NCBI GenBank assembly: GCA_041739085.1
Contig: JBGSON010000021.1
Location: forward strand, 1 to 44,663
Reading direction: 5' to 3'
Length of the DNA stretch: 44,663 nucleotides
Source of the DNA: JBGSON01 sp041739085
GTDB taxonomy: Bacteria > Patescibacteriota > Gracilibacteria > CAIRYL01
In this document: one piece after another, positions 1 to 7,465 of the stretch
Numbering within the stretch: position 1 is the first letter of the stretch
How the letters are laid out: each line of letters begins with the position of its first letter
Made by a program: the position numbers and the translations under genes
The notes under the pieces: generated by a model
Told to the model about the DNA's origin: nothing
Databases searched by the model: none
The model's input: the letters and a program-made list of their open reading frames with translations, nothing else

Positions 1-1
1 A

Positions 2-1222
2 CGGAGCAGCGGGAAGATCCATTTCCTTGAGATCCGGGATGGAAGCGGATTCATCCAATCCATTGTCGTTCAGAACGATGTTCCTCCGGAAGTGTTTGAG
101 ACTGCAGATAAACTCACGCTTGAATCCTCACTCATCCTCACGGGAGTCATCACGAAACATCCGAAAAAAGAAGATGTGTACGAACTCCAGGTGAAGAATA
201 TCAAAGTCATCCAGGCCGTACAGGGAGAATATCCGATCGGGAAAAAAGAGCACGGACCCGACTTCCTCCTCACGAACCGCCATCTCTGGCTTCGCGTCCC
301 GAAACAATGGGCGATCCAGAGGATAAGGAACACGATCATCAATGCGACGTACGAACATCTGAACTCAGAAGGATTTATAAAAATCGACTCCCCTATCCTC
401 ACTCCGAATGCCTGCGAAGGCACGACGGAACTCTTTGAACTCGATTATTTCGACGAAGGAAAAGCATATCTCTCCCAGTCAGGACAGCTCTATATTGAAG
501 CGGCGATCATGAGCGTCGGGAGATGTTTTGATTTCGGTCCCGTGTTCCGCGCGGAAAAATCCAAGACGCGGAGGCATCTCACGGAATTCTGGATGATGGA
601 TGCGGAAGCTGCTTTCGTGGAGCACGATGAGAATCTTGATATTCAGGAGCGTCTTATCCGGCACATCGTGTTTCAGGTCCTCATCAAAAACAAGAAAGAA
701 CTCGAGATCCTTGAGCGTAATATTGAACCTCTGAAGAAAATCGAAAAGCCGTTCCTGAGAAAAACTCATTCCGAAGTGGTACAAGAACTCCGGACACTCG
801 GATCTTCCATCGGAGACATGGATGACCTCGGAGCAGAAGACGAGACGATGCTCATGACGAAATACGATGTCCCGCTCTTTGTAGAAAAATATCCAGCGGT
901 AGTGAAAGCTTTTTACATGAAGAGAGATCCGAAAAATCCGCATCTCGCTCTCTGCGCCGATCTTCTCGCTCCGGAAGGGTACGGCGAGATCATCGGAGGG
1001 TCTCAGCGTGAAGACGATTACGATGCCATCGTCTCGCGCGTCCGCGAACACAAACTCCCGGAAGAGGCGTTTCAATGGTATCTCGATCTCCGGAAATACG
1101 GTTCTGTCCCGCACAGCGGTTTCGGGTACGGCCTCGAACGGATCGTCGCATGGGTGTGCGGACTCCAGCATGTCCGGGAGACCATCCCGTTCCCGAGAAC
1201 GATATACCGGATCTACCCCTGA
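2..1222 (+). CDS. asnS: Asparaginyl-tRNA synthetase, 3' part (5' end outside window)
   Basis: Charges tRNA-Asn with asparagine in the cytoplasm. The frame is open from the first bases of the window, so the start codon lies upstream and about 406 residues are visible. The first ~30 residues (SSGKIHFLEIRDGSGFIQ) are the end of the N-terminal OB-fold anticodon-binding domain. The class II core follows: motif 2 around FRAEKSKTRRHLTEF and motif 3 in the C-terminal segment GFGYGLERIVAW, ending in the family-typical ETIPFPRT. The acidic WMMDAEAAF after motif 2 fits AsnRS. AspRS is less likely given the C-terminal pattern and the lack of its large insertion domain. A lipoprotein gene follows 19 bp downstream on the same strand. 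Confidence 0.95.
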   Translation, partial: RSSGKIHFLEIRDGSGFIQSIVVQNDVPPEVFETADKLTLESSLILTGVITKHPKKEDVYELQVKNIKVIQAVQGEYPIGKKEHGPDFLLTNRHLWLRVPKQWAIQRIRNTIINATYEHLNSEGFIKIDSPILTPNACEGTTELFELDYFDEGKAYLSQSGQLYIEAAIMSVGRCFDFGPVFRAEKSKTRRHLTEFWMMDAEAAFVEHDENLDIQERLIRHIVFQVLIKNKKELEILERNIEPLKKIEKPFLRKTHSEVVQELRTLGSSIGDMDDLGAEDETMLMTKYDVPLFVEKYPAVVKAFYMKRDPKNPHLALCADLLAPEGYGEIIGGSQREDDYDAIVSRVREHKLPEEAFQWYLDLRKYGSVPHSGFGYGLERIVAWVCGLQHVRETIPFPRTIYRIYP

Positions 1223-1241
1223 TGTCCTTTCATCCCCGTTT

Positions 1242-1820
1242 ATGAAAATAAATCTCATCCGCTCCGTTTTTTTCTCTTTGATTGTTCTGGGAATTGTTAC
1301 TGGATGTTCGTTCTCCAAGGAAAATCAAAATACTGTTGAGTCTGATCCGGTAAAGGAAACTCTGTACGGAGAATCTCTCTCTTTTTCCCTTGATGGGAGA
1401 AGCTGGGAGCTCGGGTATCAGAGCAGAAGGGATAATGAGATCCTCCTAGAGTACACGCTTCCCGGGGAAACGGTCAATACCTGGAAAGAGCTCGTCACGG
1501 AACAGGCTTTCCCATCCCTCCTTCAGCAGATCTCTTCGAAGGAATTCATGGAAACGATGAAAGACACTCTTCTCGCCACCTGTCCTGAATCAAGCTGGAC
1601 GATCCTTGAGGAAAACGATTCCGGTATTCTCTACGAATGGTATGTGAAGAACTGCGCGGGGAATGACGATCAGTTTGAGATCGCGCGGATCTTATCCGAT
1701 GAGGAAAGCATATATATCCTCCATTATGCGGTGAAAACAGAATCCCCGGAGAAGGTGAAGAAAGAGGAATGGAAACAGATCCTCCTCGCCGCTACTATCA
1801 GAAAACGCGCGAAAGAATAG
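1242..1820 (+). CDS. Small predicted lipoprotein, unknown function
   Basis: 192 aa. I chose the ATG at 1242 because it gives a clean lipoprotein signal: a basic start (MKINLIR), a hydrophobic stretch, and a lipobox ending VTGC. The in-frame upstream extension would run through asnS. The mature part is polar with no repeats and three further Cys (in TCPE, NCAG and similar contexts). The frame opens 19 bp after asnS, so it is probably cotranscribed. The ATG follows a pyrimidine-rich stretch (CATCCCCGTTT) and has no Shine-Dalgarno. I do not recognise the family. The role is inferred only as membrane-anchored and extracytoplasmic. Confidence 0.75.
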   Translation: MKINLIRSVFFSLIVLGIVTGCSFSKENQNTVESDPVKETLYGESLSFSLDGRSWELGYQSRRDNEILLEYTLPGETVNTWKELVTEQAFPSLLQQISSKEFMETMKDTLLATCPESSWTILEENDSGILYEWYVKNCAGNDDQFEIARILSDEESIYILHYAVKTESPEKVKKEEWKQILLAATIRKRAKE

Positions 1821-1841
1821 CAGGGAGACGTATTCTTCTGC

Positions 1842-2405
1842 TTATTGAAGAAAAGCAAGCCGCAGTAGCGTTTTCGCGTTCGACTCTGAATTCCTCCCGG
1901 GATCTTTGGAATAATTCCGGATTCGGAAGATAAAATCCGCGGCCGCGAGAAATACGGATCTCCTCTCCTCCCAAACGAGGGACATCTCGTCGCGGAGGGA
2001 GAGTCCATGTTTCAGTGGTGGTCTTGTGTTGTCGGGACCACTGAGTCGAGCGATGAGTTCTTCGAGGGAAAGTGAGAGGAAGACGAAGAACCCGTTTTTT
2101 TTCAGGAGTTTCAGGTTCTCGCTCCTCATGATCGTCCCTCCGCCGAGAGAAATGACTGCTCTCTTCATTTGTGAAAGATCCTCGCAAAGCGCGTTCTCTC
2201 TTGTCCGGAATCCATCCCATCCCTCGTCCCGGATGATCTCGGGAATGGTCTTTCCTGATCGGCTTTCTATTTCAGGATCCGTGTCGAGAAAGGTCCATCC
2301 GATTTTTCCCGCAAAGATCCTTCCGAAGGTCGTCTTTCCGCTTCCCCTCATGCCGATGAAAATAATGTTCTTTCCTTCTTCCATCATAGGAAATGAAAAA
2401 TTCAT
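1842..2405 (-). CDS. aroK: Shikimate kinase
   Basis: 187 aa. Phosphorylates shikimate to shikimate-3-phosphate with ATP, the step before AroA. The Walker A loop GMRGSGKTT is near residues 18-26. The shikimate-binding Asp is in FLDTDPEIE, the family motif ISLGGGT is around residue 90, and the lid region reaches NTRPPL. Length matches the family. The start ATG overlaps the stop of aroA in an ATGA, so the two are translationally coupled. MMEEGKN seven codons in is an alternative start. The gene converges with the lipoprotein gene, with 21 bp between the stops. Confidence 0.93.
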   Translation of the reverse strand: MNFSFPMMEEGKNIIFIGMRGSGKTTFGRIFAGKIGWTFLDTDPEIESRSGKTIPEIIRDEGWDGFRTRENALCEDLSQMKRAVISLGGGTIMRSENLKLLKKNGFFVFLSLSLEELIARLSGPDNTRPPLKHGLSLRDEMSLVWEERRSVFLAAADFIFRIRNYSKDPGRNSESNAKTLLRLAFLQ

Positions 2406-3724
2406 TTGTCACTATTCCCGTATGATTTTCCCCAAGAGAGGTAATCATCCCAGAAATCCGGATAGGTCTTCTGAACGCACTCCGGGTTGAGGATCGAAAC
2501 CTCGGGGATCTTCGCGGCGAGAACGGCGAAACACATCGCGATGCGGTGGTCGTCATAAGTTTCGATTTCAGCTCCGTGGAGGCGGAGAGGATCTCCCATG
2601 ACCTCGATGTATGCATCACCCCACCGGACTTCAGCTCCCATTTTTCGAAGATTCTCACCGAGGGCATTGATCCGGTCGCACTCCTTGCTCCGGAGTGTGG
2701 AGAGACCCGAGATCCTCGATTTTCCTCTCGCCAGAGCTCCCAGGACGACCGCGGTCATCGCCGCGTCCGGCATGGAGCCGAGGTCGATATCTCCTAATCC
2801 TGAAAGATCCCCGTTTGATCGGAGATGCAGGGAATCTTGAGCCACACTCACCGAACACCCCATTTTCATGAGCACTTCCTCAGAAAACCTGGCATCTCCC
2901 TGGAGCGATTTCCGGGATATCCCAGGAATTGCGACATCGCCTCCGGTGAGCGCTGCGATCGCAAGGGGATATGTTGCGGCGGTCGCATCAGGCTCAATAT
3001 CATAGGAATCAGGAGAGAGAGGAATTTTGGGAAATATCCGTATTTCTGAAACATCCTCATCCATTCTCCATTCCACACCGGCATTTTTCAGCATCTGAAG
3101 TGTCATCTCCGCATACGGTCTCGAAACGAGGACATCGCGGATCCGGATAATCGTTTCTTTTTCAGCAAACGGGGAAAGGAGGAGAAGTGCGGAAAGGAAC
3201 TGTGAAGATATTCCTCCTGAAATCTCAATTTCTCCTCCCCGGAATGATCCTGTTCCCGAGATTTCAATCGGAGGAAATCCTTCCTTTTCCAGAAAATCGA
3301 TTCCGATTCCTGTCCTCCTGAGACATTCCACAAGATCTCCGATCGGCCGCTCTTTCATGCGCGCGCCTCCCGTGAGGATCGTCTTCCCATTCCGAAGAAC
3401 AGAGAGTGCGGAAAGGAAACGAATGGTCGTGCCGGAATTCCCGCAGAAGACCGTGAGATCACCTTCTCCCGGGAACTTTCCGGAGCATCCCCGGATATGA
3501 GCTGTATTCGGATCATTGCCGTCAAATCCAATGCATACCCCGAACGACCGCAACGCTTCAGCCATGAGGTCGGTGTCTTCAGACCTCAGGACATTTCTCA
3601 GACAAATATCCCCGGTTGAAAGTGCTCCAAACGGGAGCATCCGGTTTGTCAGCGACTTTGACGGAGGAACGCGGATCTCCCCCGAAAGAGCATTCAGGAA
3701 GACCGGCGGTTTAATCACCTCCAT
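2402..3724 (-). CDS. aroA: 3-phosphoshikimate 1-carboxyvinyltransferase (EPSP synthase)
   Basis: 440 aa, full length. Joins shikimate-3-phosphate and phosphoenolpyruvate to EPSP. Visible landmarks are the N-terminal PPSKSLTNR, the GNSGTTIRFL loop near residue 95, RPIGDL, the catalytic Asp in MPDAAMT, KECDRI, the YDDHRIAM motif and a C-terminal QKTYPDFW. The gene overlaps the upstream YtxH-like gene by 14 bp and the downstream aroK by 4 bp, so the three form one minus-strand operon. A near-perfect Shine-Dalgarno (GGAGGTGATT) begins just inside the chosen ATG and cannot serve that start. There is no ATG, GTG or TTG at a useful distance after it, so I kept the ATG. Confidence 0.95.
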   Translation of the reverse strand: MEVIKPPVFLNALSGEIRVPPSKSLTNRMLPFGALSTGDICLRNVLRSEDTDLMAEALRSFGVCIGFDGNDPNTAHIRGCSGKFPGEGDLTVFCGNSGTTIRFLSALSVLRNGKTILTGGARMKERPIGDLVECLRRTGIGIDFLEKEGFPPIEISGTGSFRGGEIEISGGISSQFLSALLLLSPFAEKETIIRIRDVLVSRPYAEMTLQMLKNAGVEWRMDEDVSEIRIFPKIPLSPDSYDIEPDATAATYPLAIAALTGGDVAIPGISRKSLQGDARFSEEVLMKMGCSVSVAQDSLHLRSNGDLSGLGDIDLGSMPDAAMTAVVLGALARGKSRISGLSTLRSKECDRINALGENLRKMGAEVRWGDAYIEVMGDPLRLHGAEIETYDDHRIAMCFAVLAAKIPEVSILNPECVQKTYPDFWDDYLSWGKSYGNSDK

Positions 3725-4040
3725 GCTTTTTCTTGATAAAGAAACCGTGGAGTTTGTGCCAGAATCCTTTTTTCTTTTCTTCCCGGTTCAGCACCTCTCC
3801 GAGAAGGAGCTTGCTCTTCTGCCAAGTTTCCGAACTTTTTTTCTTCACAAAATCCCGGTTTTCCTTTCCTGACTTTGGAGAGAGAGTCAACCCGAGGACG
3901 GAGCCGATGGCTCCCCCGATGACGATCCCCGTGATGAGGGAATCGATCTTTTTCACCTTCTTTCCCTTTCCATCTGCCGGGGATTCCCCGCCATCCGGTT
4001 CAGTTTTCCCGTTTTTGTTCTTAAAAAGTCCGAAGACCAT
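3711..4040 (-). CDS. YtxH-like small membrane-associated protein
   Basis: 109 aa from the ATG at 4040. An upstream in-frame Met would add a poor, Cys-containing N-terminus. After a charged N-terminus there is one Gly-rich hydrophobic segment (about residues 46-65, ITGIVIGGAIGSVLGL) followed by LSPKSGKENRD. This is the pattern of YtxH/DUF-type gas-vesicle-like stress proteins (hydrophobic helix, then PxSGKExR). The rest is a Lys-rich amphipathic tail. It is the first gene of the aroA-aroK operon and overlaps aroA. There is no functional link to aromatic synthesis that I can see. Confidence 0.7.
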   Translation of the reverse strand: MVFGLFKNKNGKTEPDGGESPADGKGKKVKKIDSLITGIVIGGAIGSVLGLTLSPKSGKENRDFVKKKSSETWQKSKLLLGEVLNREEKKKGFWHKLHGFFIKKKHGGD

Positions 4041-4171
4041 GGGAACACAATTAAAACCACATTTCATTGTGGCGAAAAAGAGGGAAAAAGACAATGGTTT
4101 CTCCTCTTTCTGAAAAGCTTCTCACTCCCGTCATAATCGGATAGACTGGATCTGGTTTTTCCCCGTTCTCT

Positions 4172-4726
4172 ATGGACGAAAAAAAGATCAGGAGAGCCGC
4201 CTCGCTCATCATCGAAGCGATCGGAGAAGACCCGAAGAGGGAAGGCTTGAAAGACACCCCTGAGCGCTACGCCCGTTCTTTCCATAAAATATTCGAAGGA
4301 TATGGAAAAGATCCGAAGGATCTCATTACCACTTTTGACGGGGAAAAATTTGACGAAATGATCCTCTGCCGGAACATTGAATTCTTCTCGACCTGCGAAC
4401 ACCACCTCCTCCCCTTCTTCGGAAAAGCCCATGTCGCGTATATTCCAGGGGATAGCATCATCGGACTTTCAAAGATCCCGAGACTCGTGGATGTTTTTGC
4501 ACGGAGACTCCAGAATCAGGAGCGTCTCACTTCCCAGATCGCCGACACACTCGAAGAAATCCTCCATCCGAAAGGGGTCGCTGTTGTTATCTCTGCAAAA
4601 CATTTCTGTATCTCTGCGAGAGGCGTGGAAAAGAAGAGCCCCATCATGGAGACATCATCTCTCCGCGGTCTTTTCAAAGGAGATGCAAAAACCCGGTCAG
4701 AATTCTTCCAGATGATCTCCCGCTAA
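4172..4726 (+). CDS. folE: GTP cyclohydrolase I
   Basis: 184 aa, typical length. Opens the GTP imidazole ring to make 7,8-dihydroneopterin triphosphate, the entry to tetrahydrofolate (or other pterins). Zn ligands are visible in CEHHLLPFFG (Cys and His) and in KHFCISARG (second Cys). The GTP-binding signature LSKIPRLVD and the conserved TPERYARSF are present. The ATG follows a pyrimidine-rich leader (TTTTTCCCCGTTCTCT) with no Shine-Dalgarno. The 3' end overlaps the convergent gene below by 30 bp. No other folate gene is in the window. Confidence 0.95.
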   Translation: MDEKKIRRAASLIIEAIGEDPKREGLKDTPERYARSFHKIFEGYGKDPKDLITTFDGEKFDEMILCRNIEFFSTCEHHLLPFFGKAHVAYIPGDSIIGLSKIPRLVDVFARRLQNQERLTSQIADTLEEILHPKGVAVVISAKHFCISARGVEKKSPIMETSSLRGLFKGDAKTRSEFFQMISR

Positions 4727-5095
4727 AGGGATCCCGAGACACTGGTCCATCGCGTCTCTGATAAAAAACGGCATCTGCATGAGGACTGGGTCTGAGAGAA
4801 GATTTTTTTCGGCCGGCGGAACGATGCCCTCATCTTTCAGGCGGGTTGAAATCCTCAGGACAAGATCATAGAGACCCCCCAGTGCTATTTCGCTTGAATT
4901 CTCCGGTTTTCTTCTCGGAAGGCCGGCTTTTTCCAAAATACTCTGGATCTCCTCATTTTTGTCTCCGATCCATCTCGTGATCGCTTTTTTTGTCGTTTCA
5001 TCGAGTTGAGACATCCTCACCCTGTCCTCCAGATAGCTGGTGAATTTGCCAGCCCAACGCGGAATCCCCGGAATATGTTCTGTCTTCCTTTTCAT
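4697..5095 (-). CDS. Hypothetical protein, 132 aa
   Basis: I took the ATG at 5095 (MKRKTEHIPG...). The 39 residues gained from an upstream start are low-complexity Arg/Lys/Ser. The protein is soluble, mixed charge and helical in appearance, with no Cys motif or membrane segment. It is the last gene of a minus-strand series (SPFH, NfeD, this gene), 31 bp after NfeD. The final 30 bp overlap the end of folE on the other strand. I do not recognise a family. The absence of any other gene here and the tight operon spacing support it being real. Confidence 0.6.
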   Translation of the reverse strand: MKRKTEHIPGIPRWAGKFTSYLEDRVRMSQLDETTKKAITRWIGDKNEEIQSILEKAGLPRRKPENSSEIALGGLYDLVLRISTRLKDEGIVPPAEKNLLSDPVLMQMPFFIRDAMDQCLGIPLAGDHLEEF

Positions 5096-5126
5096 GAAAA
5101 GACAAAAAATCAAGAAATGCGCGTTT

Positions 5127-5582
5127 TTAGCTCCTCTTTTTCTTGAGGATGACCTTCGTTCCGTGCACTCCTTTGATGATGACCTCGTCTCCTTCAGAAT
5201 AATTCTTCTCATCCTCGATCCTCCATTTTGTCCCGCTGATCACGACGACGAGGGTGTCATTCTTCTTCACGACCTTTGTCTCCGTGTCGACCGCTTCATC
5301 AAATCCAACCTTTCTCTTCATGTTCGTCTTCTGAAAATATTTCGGCAGATAAAAGCTCAGCGCGAAAGATGAGATGAGGAATGTGATGATCTCACTGAGG
5401 AAATACGACGAAGAAAAATAGTCAGAGGATACTGTGATCTCCCCGTAAGGAAAAATCGCCGCGATGATCGCAGCGAGAAACGCACCGATCGCGAAACAGA
5501 GGAAGTAAAAAGTCCCTGTGGAGATCTCAACGATGAGGAGTACGACTCCAATGATCGTCCAATAGATTGCTGGTGAGGTCAT
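5127..5582 (-). CDS. NfeD-like membrane protein
   Basis: 151 aa from the ATG at 5582 (MTSPAIYW). Three hydrophobic segments fill about residues 5-80 (IYWTIIGVVLLIVEI, FYFLCFAIGAFLAAIIAAIF, IITFLISSFALSFYL). A soluble C-terminal domain of about 60 residues with alternating beta pattern (TLVVVISGTKWRIEDE, GDEVIIKGVHGTKVIL) follows, as in the NfeD OB-fold. This is the short NfeD form without the serine-protease domain. It lies 34 bp after the SPFH gene. NfeD proteins are known partners of stomatin-type SPFH proteins, so the two probably form a membrane microdomain complex. Confidence 0.85.
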   Translation of the reverse strand: MTSPAIYWTIIGVVLLIVEISTGTFYFLCFAIGAFLAAIIAAIFPYGEITVSSDYFSSSYFLSEIITFLISSFALSFYLPKYFQKTNMKRKVGFDEAVDTETKVVKKNDTLVVVISGTKWRIEDEKNYSEGDEVIIKGVHGTKVILKKKRS

Positions 5583-5616
5583 ATGAATGAAAAAAAACAA
5601 AAAGTTCTTTTGTCCC

Positions 5617-6507
5617 TTATCCTTTCCCCGGATGGCTTTTGTCGGAAAGACGGTGAAAAACGCCCTTCACGGTTTCGAGGAGCTCGGAATCGAGGAGCAC
5701 ATATTTCGTATTCGCAGAGAGGGATCTCTGCATGACATTGAGCTGTTCCTTTGTGATCGCACCGTCGCGGAAAAACTCGATAGCGGCTTTTGATTCCAGT
5801 TCGATGGCTTTCGCAATACCTTCCGCGCGCTGGATGTGGGCTTCCCTCTCTCCCTTTGCCTGCAGGACCTGCGCCTGCTGTCCTCCCTCCGCTTCAAGGA
5901 TCGCGGACTGCCTTTTTCCTTCCGCTTCGAGGATGAGCGCTCTCTTGTCCCGCTCCGCTTTCATCTGGCGGTGCATGGCTTCGACGACATCCACCGGCGG
6001 ATCGATCCTCTGGACCTCGACTTTCTTCACGAGCACTCCCCATTCGTCGGTGTTTTCATCGAGTTCTTTCCGGAGCGTGACATTGATGGTTTCTCTTGCG
6101 GAAAGCGTTTCGTCGAGCGTCATCCGGCCGATGAGCGAACGAAGATTGGTCTGCGTGAGTTTGAGTACCGCATAGATAAAATCGCTTACGTTATAGATGG
6201 CGCGCACGGGGTCAGTCACCTGGAGATAAACGACGCAGTCCACGGTGACAACGACATTGTCGGCGCAGATCACTTCCTGGGGAGGGACATCGATCGCTGT
6301 TTCCCGGATGTCGACGATCCGGAGCCTGTCGACAAAAGGGATGATGATATGGATCCCGGAGTCTTTCACTTCCCGGAGATTTCCGAGCCTTTCGACGAGT
6401 CCTTTCTGGTTCGGGCTGATGATCCGGATGCTCTTCGCGAGGAAGATGACGAGGAAGACGATGAGGACGATCCAGAGCGGATCGATTGTGAAAGTGTCTG
6501 AGAACAT
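5617..6507 (-). CDS. SPFH/stomatin-family membrane protein (paraslipin-like)
   Basis: 296 aa from the ATG at 6507, which follows TTTCTTTCCCT. One N-terminal membrane segment (PLWIVLIVFLVIFLAKSI, about residues 8-25) precedes the SPFH domain: ISPNQKGLVERLG, SGIHIIIPFVDRL, DIRETAIDVPPQEVI, and the core SLIGRMTLDETLSAR. A long Glu/Ala-rich coiled coil follows (QMKAERDKRALILEAEGKR region, about 190-235), then a conserved C-terminal ANTKYVLLDSELL. These proteins oligomerise in membranes and control protease or lipid-domain organisation. First gene of the SPFH-NfeD operon. Confidence 0.92.
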   Translation of the reverse strand: MFSDTFTIDPLWIVLIVFLVIFLAKSIRIISPNQKGLVERLGNLREVKDSGIHIIIPFVDRLRIVDIRETAIDVPPQEVICADNVVVTVDCVVYLQVTDPVRAIYNVSDFIYAVLKLTQTNLRSLIGRMTLDETLSARETINVTLRKELDENTDEWGVLVKKVEVQRIDPPVDVVEAMHRQMKAERDKRALILEAEGKRQSAILEAEGGQQAQVLQAKGEREAHIQRAEGIAKAIELESKAAIEFFRDGAITKEQLNVMQRSLSANTKYVLLDSELLETVKGVFHRLSDKSHPGKG

Positions 6508-6574
6508 AGGGAAAGAAAAAAATGCTTTGTCACATTTTCTCACGTTTTTCTGGAAACGACAAAAGGGAAAAGAA

Positions 6575-6680
6575 GTTTATAAGGTTCGTAAGGTTTATAA
6601 AGTTCAAAAAGGTTTTCCTGAAGTCTTTTCAGGAATAACTTTGCAAACTTTATGAACGTTATAACTTTATGAACCTCTTT
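6575..6680. repeat. Inverted arrays of a degenerate 9-bp repeat around a central hairpin
   Basis: Left array 6575-6612: four tandem 9-mers GTTTATAAG, GTTCGTAAG, GTTTATAAA, GTTCAAAAA. Right array 6646-6680: AACTTTATG, AACGTTAT, AACTTTATG, AACCTCTTT, which is the same word family on the other strand. Between them is a 6-bp hairpin CCTGAA-GTCTT-TTCAGG (6617-6633). The whole could fold as a long nested hairpin. It lies between khpB (ending 6679) and the SPFH gene start and may act as a terminator or processing site. A third array lies at 7405-7459. Confidence 0.75.
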
Positions 6681-7173
6681 ATTCAAGGCTGAGGCTCGCG
6701 TTTCCCTTTTTCTTGATCTGGATCCTCCTCTTTCCCTCTTCCCCAACGCTCTCTGTCTCGAGATCAGCATAATCCTCCTTCGTGAAATGGAGATGGATGA
6801 GCCGCCTCATGTACGGAGACATGATCGGCATGAACTGGGGGATGTTCGTGGCGCGGACAGATTCTGCTTTTTCAATGGCGACGGAGATCATTCTCTGCTC
6901 CTGGCTCTTTTTATACTCGTTCACATCAAGGACGATGGAGCCTTTCTCATCAAAGCCCTTTCTCCAGAGTACGCTTTTTAAGATCGTCTGACACGCGGCG
7001 AGCGTCTGGCCGTGATATCCGATGAGGAGCGGAGCATTATCGCATTCGATATTCGCCCGGAGGACGCCGAACTCGTCTTCAAAAACGATGATCTTCCGAA
7101 CGGGAAAATCCATGCTCTTCAGGAGCTCGCTCAGAGTCTCTTTTACGAGAATTGTTTTCTGAAGTATTTCCAT
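6679..7173 (-). CDS. khpB: KhpB/Jag RNA-binding protein (KH + R3H)
   Basis: 164 aa. A KH-like domain with its loop in LIGYHGQTLAACQTIL (about residues 50-66) is followed by an R3H domain (SPYMRRLIHLHF, about 122-133) and a Lys-rich tail. The N-terminal Jag_N domain of longer homologues is missing; this short form is common in small genomes. It binds RNA and in other bacteria acts with KhpA in cell-envelope regulation. It usually sits beside yidC and rnpA but stands alone here. A long untranslated region lies upstream. Confidence 0.85.
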   Translation of the reverse strand: MEILQKTILVKETLSELLKSMDFPVRKIIVFEDEFGVLRANIECDNAPLLIGYHGQTLAACQTILKSVLWRKGFDEKGSIVLDVNEYKKSQEQRMISVAIEKAESVRATNIPQFMPIMSPYMRRLIHLHFTKEDYADLETESVGEEGKRRIQIKKKGNASLSLE

Positions 7174-7404
7174 AATGAAATGAAAAACCGTAAGAATGAA
7201 ATCCCCTGATGATCCCCGGGGGATGAAATGACTCGTTTTTTACCCAAACTTATGCCACAATACGCGCGGCCGGTCATAAATAATGCAAACGGTATTCTAT
7301 CATGGGCAAGAAAAAAGTATAGGGATTTTTTAAGAAAAAACACAAAAGAGAAAAGAATAATCCCACGGAGTTTTCCGCTGTTATTTCCGACTTAAGTGAA
7401 TTTT
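7174..7404. other. Intergenic region upstream of khpB
   Basis: No gene seen. It holds a short GC palindrome (ATCCCCGGGGGAT, near 7215). On the minus strand it holds a candidate extended -10 (TGA TAGAAT, read from 7302 down to 7294) that could start a khpB transcript with a leader of about 115 nt. I see no good -35 for it. Confidence 0.4.
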
Positions 7405-7459
7405 TATGAACCATTACGAACTGTTATAACTGTATAGACTTTACGGACTTTTTAAACAC
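7405..7459. repeat. Third degenerate 9-bp repeat array
   Basis: Tandem units TATGAACCA, TTACGAACTG, TTATAACTG, TATAGACTT, TACGGACTT, TTTAAACAC. They belong to the same word family as the right array at 6646-6680. The array ends 7 bp before the obgE start codon, so it would form the obgE 5' leader or overlap its promoter. Confidence 0.7.
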
Positions 7460-7465
7460 CCTTGC

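Noticed and set aside
5836..6501. 221-codon plus-strand frame
   Set aside because: Antisense of the SPFH gene, which has clear family motifs; the antisense product is Asp/Phe-rich nonsense.
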